Source: Larix sibirica (Eukaryota > Streptophyta > Pinopsida > Pinales > Pinaceae). From it: a DNA stretch of 10,399 nt. The notes under the pieces were generated by a model. It worked only from the letters and a program-made list of their open reading frames with translations. It was not told the origin of the DNA and made no database searches. Below are positions 7,627 to 10,399 of this stretch, one piece after another. Positions within the stretch are counted from its first letter, which is position 1. Each line of letters opens with the position of its first letter. The stretch spans positions 44,808 to 55,206 of the forward strand of contig NWUY0300003767.1 of the NCBI GenBank assembly GCA_004151065.3, read 5' to 3'. The translations under genes and the position numbers were made by a program.

Positions 7627-7788
7627 GCAAAATCCACCGAACCGGAACGGACCTGTCGATAGACCGAACGGCCAAACAACTTGCCTCAGATCATATGGTA
7701 GGTAGTGACTTCTAATCAAAACTTTCTAGATAAGTTCCGAGTTCCAAGTTTCAAACGCAGCAGCATTAACGATGCTTATTCTGGTAAT
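7627..7788 (+). other. 5' leader immediately before the TCP start
   Basis: This stretch precedes the coding ATG. An ATG at 7695 opens a 6-codon frame ending at 7715 and remains after removal of the predicted intron. The TCP frame itself is open from 7702 but without an ATG. A weaker acceptor, TTTCTAG ending at 7729, has CTAAT only about 14 bases upstream. The start context at 7789 is AATATGG, with G at +4. Confidence 0.45.
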
Positions 7789-9354
7789 ATGGTGAACAAT
7801 AGTTCAGATGATCTGGAGGCTTGGTTCATGAAGGTTAAGAATAGAGAGCCCGAAGTGGAGATACTGAACGAAGATCTGGCAGACTGTTCAAGGTCCATGA
7901 ATAAGAGTAGCCTGCAAGAAGAGTATGATAAAAAGCAAGGAAATGGCAAGGGTTCGAAGCGCAAAGCCTGGAAGATGGGGAGAAATGTCGATCAGGACTG
8001 GAAAATAGTAAGCGCTTCTAGGCTGACTGGAGGTAAAGATCGCCACAGTAAAGTGATCACAGCAAAAGGACTTCGTGACAGAAGGGTTAGGCTCTCTGTT
8101 CCTACTGCAATTCAATTGTATGACCTGCAAGAGAGACTAAACTGTGAGCAGCCCAGTAAGGCTGTGGACTGGTTAATTAAGGCTGCAAAATCAGCCATAG
8201 ATGAGCTCCCCGTACTAGACCCAGAAATGGCTTCTTCTTCTGCAGGTAACACGGCACAGTTAGCTTCGTCAAACTGTTCCAATGTCGATCATTGTGTTGG
8301 ATCGCCAAGAGAGAGTGCAACTGCGGTTACTGCGTCGGCCTTTACGGCGTTTAGAGATGGTCTTGGCTCTGCGAAAGGCCGAGGGACAAATTCTCAGAAG
8401 GCTATTAATGGAAACCCTATATCCATTACTACTCTGAAGGGATCAGATCTGGGAAGAAGCAGCAGCAGTATTTCAGATGGGAGCATAAAGGGATCGGCCG
8501 AACATACATCCAATTATTCAATGTCAGAGCCGACTTCAGGGATAGAGGCAAGATTAAAAACAAGTGAGCTACGGACCAAGAAATCAGTTTCGGCCAGAAA
8601 CTCTGGTGAATCTTCGTCGGCCATCCATCAATTGAACTCGATGCAGCCTCTTTCAACTAGCTGTACGTTTAAGAGCGTTTTTCCTTATACTGCGATTCCA
8701 TTTGAGTTCCAGTGCAGCAAAGATGATAGCCCATATGGGATTCATGGTCAGATCTTGTCCGGGACAGGGAATGTTCAACCACCGTGGGATTACAACAATA
8801 GGCTGTCTTATACAGACATGTTATACTCCCAGGATTCTCTTCCTGTGGGAAACCTGGTTTCGTCTTCGACAGGACCACTCCAAAAGCCTTTTCCGCCGGT
8901 ACCAATCACCCCAGGTATTCATATTGGAAGTTCATGTCTTCAAAGCTATGAAATGGCAGACTCTGCTTTCTCGTTCTTTGATCCAAAGAAAACTCAACCC
9001 TCCGGAGGCAACACAGAGCAAGGTCAGGCTTATCTTTTCTATTCCAATCTTTCCAATATGATTATGAAAAGGGTTGAGCAGCAGCAGCAACCACAGATGC
9101 ACATTAAGCATTATGCGTCCAATTTTGTTCCCGCCTTATCTAACGATACAAATTTCTTGACCTCAAGTGTCTCTAGTAGGGCACCCCATCAATCTATTTC
9201 CTCTTCTATGACAAATTTGCCTTCTCTCTACCAAACTCATAAGAGTGCCTATGGTGAAGCCTCTGCAAACGCAGCGCATGATTTCGTTCCTTCTCAAGAT
9301 TACGAGGCTCGTGTATTGCAGGGAGTTTACTACGCAGGACAACGTAAAGCATGA
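7789..9354 (+). CDS. CIN-type class II TCP transcription factor, TCP5/13/17-like, 521 aa
   Basis: This encodes a plant-specific DNA-binding factor of the TCP family, expected in the nucleus. The CIN subgroup controls leaf growth and the switch from cell division to differentiation. The TCP bHLH-like domain spans residues 83-141 (8035-8211). It starts with KDRHSKV and has the full-length class II basic region with [10 protein letters not shown], helix [16 protein letters not shown], a loop with QPSKAVDW and helix [22 protein letters not shown] and [12 protein letters not shown] match the TCP5/13/17 group as I know it; TCP4-like proteins carry GPRDRR and SAHTAIQFYDVQ. WLIKAAK is closer to the TCP2/4 form, so an early-branching member is possible. 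A basic patch KGSKRKAWK (54-62) could add to nuclear import. The remaining C-terminal part is serine-rich with a QQQQ run (431-434) and looks disordered. No arginine-rich R domain was seen. I chose the first in-frame ATG. The frame opens upstream only to a TAG at 7699-7701, with no earlier ATG. The coding region is uninterrupted, as is usual for TCP genes. Confidence 0.93.
   Translation: MVNNSSDDLEAWFMKVKNREPEVEILNEDLADCSRSMNKSSLQEEYDKKQGNGKGSKRKAWKMGRNVDQDWKIVSASRLTGGKDRHSKVITAKGLRDRRVRLSVPTAIQLYDLQERLNCEQPSKAVDWLIKAAKSAIDELPVLDPEMASSSAGNTAQLASSNCSNVDHCVGSPRESATAVTASAFTAFRDGLGSAKGRGTNSQKAINGNPISITTLKGSDLGRSSSSISDGSIKGSAEHTSNYSMSEPTSGIEARLKTSELRTKKSVSARNSGESSSAIHQLNSMQPLSTSCTFKSVFPYTAIPFEFQCSKDDSPYGIHGQILSGTGNVQPPWDYNNRLSYTDMLYSQDSLPVGNLVSSSTGPLQKPFPPVPITPGIHIGSSCLQSYEMADSAFSFFDPKKTQPSGGNTEQGQAYLFYSNLSNMIMKRVEQQQQPQMHIKHYASNFVPALSNDTNFLTSSVSSRAPHQSISSSMTNLPSLYQTHKSAYGEASANAAHDFVPSQDYEARVLQGVYYAGQRKA
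8035..8211 (+). other. TCP DNA-binding domain within the CDS
   Basis: This 59-codon block is the TCP domain. The basic region carries the bipartite Lys/Arg pattern KDRHSK followed by RDRRVRL and is the DNA-contacting and nuclear-localising part. The two amphipathic helices are separated by a short loop containing QPSKAVDW, the most conserved stretch of the family. The basic region lacks the four-residue deletion that defines class I (PCF) proteins, so the class II assignment is read directly. Class II proteins typically bind GTGGNCCC-like sites. The loop NCEQPSKA carries NCE where other CIN proteins usually have G-F/Y/V-D. Confidence 0.95.
8869..8892 (+). other. Degenerate counterpart of the miR319 target site, TGPLQ codons
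   Basis: Codons 361-367 read T-G-P-L-Q-K-P. In miR319-targeted CIN genes the target sequence is read in frame as G-(T/P)-L-Q-S-(N/S). The GPLQ core lies downstream of the TCP domain as in those proteins. At the nucleotide level it does not fit: aligned by codon, GGACCACTCCAAAAGCC differs from the usual GGGACCCTTCAGTCCAA at about ten of 17 positions, mostly in the 3' half, which pairs with the miRNA seed. I read it as a remnant or a chance motif, not a functional site. That fits the TCP5/13/17 group, which miR319 does not regulate. Confidence 0.4.
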
Positions 9355-9760
9355 ACGCACAACCACCATGGTATGTTTACTCACCAAATTAAATCTCCCC
9401 ATCGTATATAGCTGTTAATGATATTCAATCTACCTGTGCTTTTCTTGGATTTGCTTGCCTGAGAGTTCTCGATTACTTTGTTTGATCATTTGTTCGTGGA
9501 GAACGCTGCAGTAACGGCTATTCTTTCTACGTGCATGTCCTTATACGAATCTGCATTGATTTTGTAAGGGATATATATTTAGCTAATATATAATGTTCTT
9601 TGGTTTTGCAAACTGGATATTTCTTCCATGATTTCCCCTTGTTAAATTACTTTGTCAAATGTGAGTGTGGGTGATTCAGCTAAACCCTTACCATTTATTA
9701 TGTACATAATAGCAATAAGTTAGATGGCATGCCGCATTAAGATTTCAATGTTTTCCAGAT
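9355..9760 (+). other. 3' UTR of the TCP gene (end not fixed)
   Basis: The sequence after the TGA is U-rich and non-coding. GTATGT at 9371 directly after CACCATG resembles a donor, and TTTTCCAG ending at 9758 resembles an acceptor, so a 3'-UTR intron is possible but weakly supported. I saw no canonical AATAAA between the stop and about 10280. The AT-rich stretch TTTGTAAGG...TAATATATAATG (about 9561-9595) is the best candidate for poly(A) signalling, since plant signals are often non-canonical. Confidence 0.4.
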
Positions 9761-10062
9761 TCAGCACTTTACTTTTACTTTTGCTTGATAAAGAAGATAC
9801 TCAAATCTAATGTCCTAGTTTGTTTCATATGACATTTTAATGAGCCCAAAATGCAGCAAAACTACCACTCTTTATTCAGCTCTCAATTCTCACCCAAATC
9901 AGCACTTAACATTCGCTCGATTGAGGCATTACTCAAGCTCAAATCAAATGGTAGGTTCTGTGTCAGACATATTTTGTTCCCCAAAACTGTAAAAATACCA
10001 CTCCTTTATTTGGCAGTTCTTCTTTAAATAAGTTTAGAAGTACTAAATGTGGGTAGGTTTAT
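9761..10062. other. 3' flank, no gene seen
   Basis: No coding frame is recognisable. TACCACTCTTTATT (9863-9876) recurs with one inserted base at 9996-10010, each copy shortly after CAAAACT, which suggests an older duplication of roughly 130 bases. From here to the window end the DNA is AT-rich spacer. Confidence 0.5.
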
Positions 10063-10187
10063 TAAATTATTTAATTATTAGTATTAACTTGAGTTTGTCA
10101 ATATTGATAGATAACTAATGTAAATTATTTAATTATTAGTACAGCTATTTAACTTATAGTTTGTAAACATTGATGGGTAACCATTGT
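10063..10187 (+). repeat. Tandem duplication, 58-bp period, with an insertion in copy two
   Basis: TAAATTATTTAATTATTAGT begins both copies, identically, at 10063 and 10121. The copies then share TTAACTT, AGTTTGT, ATTGAT and GTAAC/ATAAC blocks. The second copy has about nine extra bases near 10142-10150. The shared start shows that this is one duplication, not chance AT similarity. Confidence 0.8.
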
Positions 10188-10399
10188 TAAGAGACTGGTT
10201 TTTCATATTTCAATGTAAATTGAAATTTTTTTATACATGTTTTTTATAATAGTTTATTTCAAATTTAGATGAGGATCATAAAATAAATCTTGACAATACA
10301 CTTGTCTCATCTTACTATTATTTAGGTTATCTTAATCCATCCCAAATTATAAAATATAAACACCTATCCATATAACTAGGTTGTTATATTATAATAAAT

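Noticed and set aside
7249-7662. Plus-strand open frame of about 137 codons before the TCP gene
   Set aside because: It starts with TTG, shows no recognisable domain, crosses a perfect splice donor at 7419/7420, and better fits a GC-richer leader.
7441-7719. Minus-strand open frame of 92 codons
   Set aside because: It overlaps the predicted leader and the start of the TCP frame region, has no recognisable motif, and looks like a composition effect.
7705-7788. N-terminal extension of 28 codons starting from GTG at 7705
   Set aside because: The codon is GTG, not ATG; the frame is closed by TAG at 7699-7701, and no splice join was found that would connect it to an upstream ATG.
8869-8892. Functional miR319 target site
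   Set aside because: The codon-aligned sequence mismatches the usual target at about ten of 17 positions, mostly in the seed-pairing half.
8702-9061. Plus-strand 119-codon frame inside the TCP coding region
   Set aside because: It starts with TTG in another frame of a confident gene and has no domain of its own.
1-10399. tRNA, rRNA, CRISPR array or multi-gene defence or biosynthetic system
   Set aside because: No tRNA cloverleaf, rRNA segment, regularly spaced identical repeats or second coding gene could be recognised on either strand.

Overview
The window looks like nuclear DNA of a seed plant. It holds one confident protein-coding gene, a TCP-family transcription factor, in an AT-rich intergenic background with decayed repeats. 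TCP factors are plant-specific, and the intronless coding region, U-rich spacers and long leader all fit a land plant. The large, old-looking, repeat-littered flanks would suit a big genome such as a conifer's, but nothing here fixes the species. Two ambiguous bases lie at 6999-7000.

Layout. Positions 1-5600 contain no gene I can support. They hold a ~10-bp phased GAGT/ACTC array (about 210-358), short direct repeats (775-829, 2715-2797, 4294-4435, 4621-4721, 5177-5202), strong inverted repeats (2848-2904), a minus-strand sequence resembling the primer-binding site and LTR edge of a copia-type retrotransposon (around 3266-3280), and a very AT-rich block (about 3780-4260). From about 5600 the composition rises toward 50% GC. 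A TATA box (5661-5667), a CT-rich tract, a telo-box and a good splice donor (6232/6233) mark what I read as the promoter and first non-coding exon of the TCP gene. An AT-rich probable intron follows to about 6924. A further leader region runs to 7788, with a second, GC-rich candidate intron at 7420-7626.

The coding region is 7789-9354 (+), 521 residues from the first in-frame ATG. The TCP domain (residues 83-141) is class II, CIN type, and its diagnostic residues resemble the Arabidopsis TCP5/TCP13/TCP17 group rather than the miR319-regulated TCP2/3/4/10/24 group. A short GPLQ motif (residues 362-365) lies where some CIN proteins encode the miR319 site, but the nucleotides there no longer match a miR319 target. 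The region after 9354 is 3' UTR and AT-rich flank, ending with a 58-bp-period tandem duplication (10063-10187).

No multi-gene system, defence locus, RNA gene or CRISPR array was found. The points most worth checking are the CIN clade and lost miR319 site, and the long, uORF-rich, probably spliced leader.
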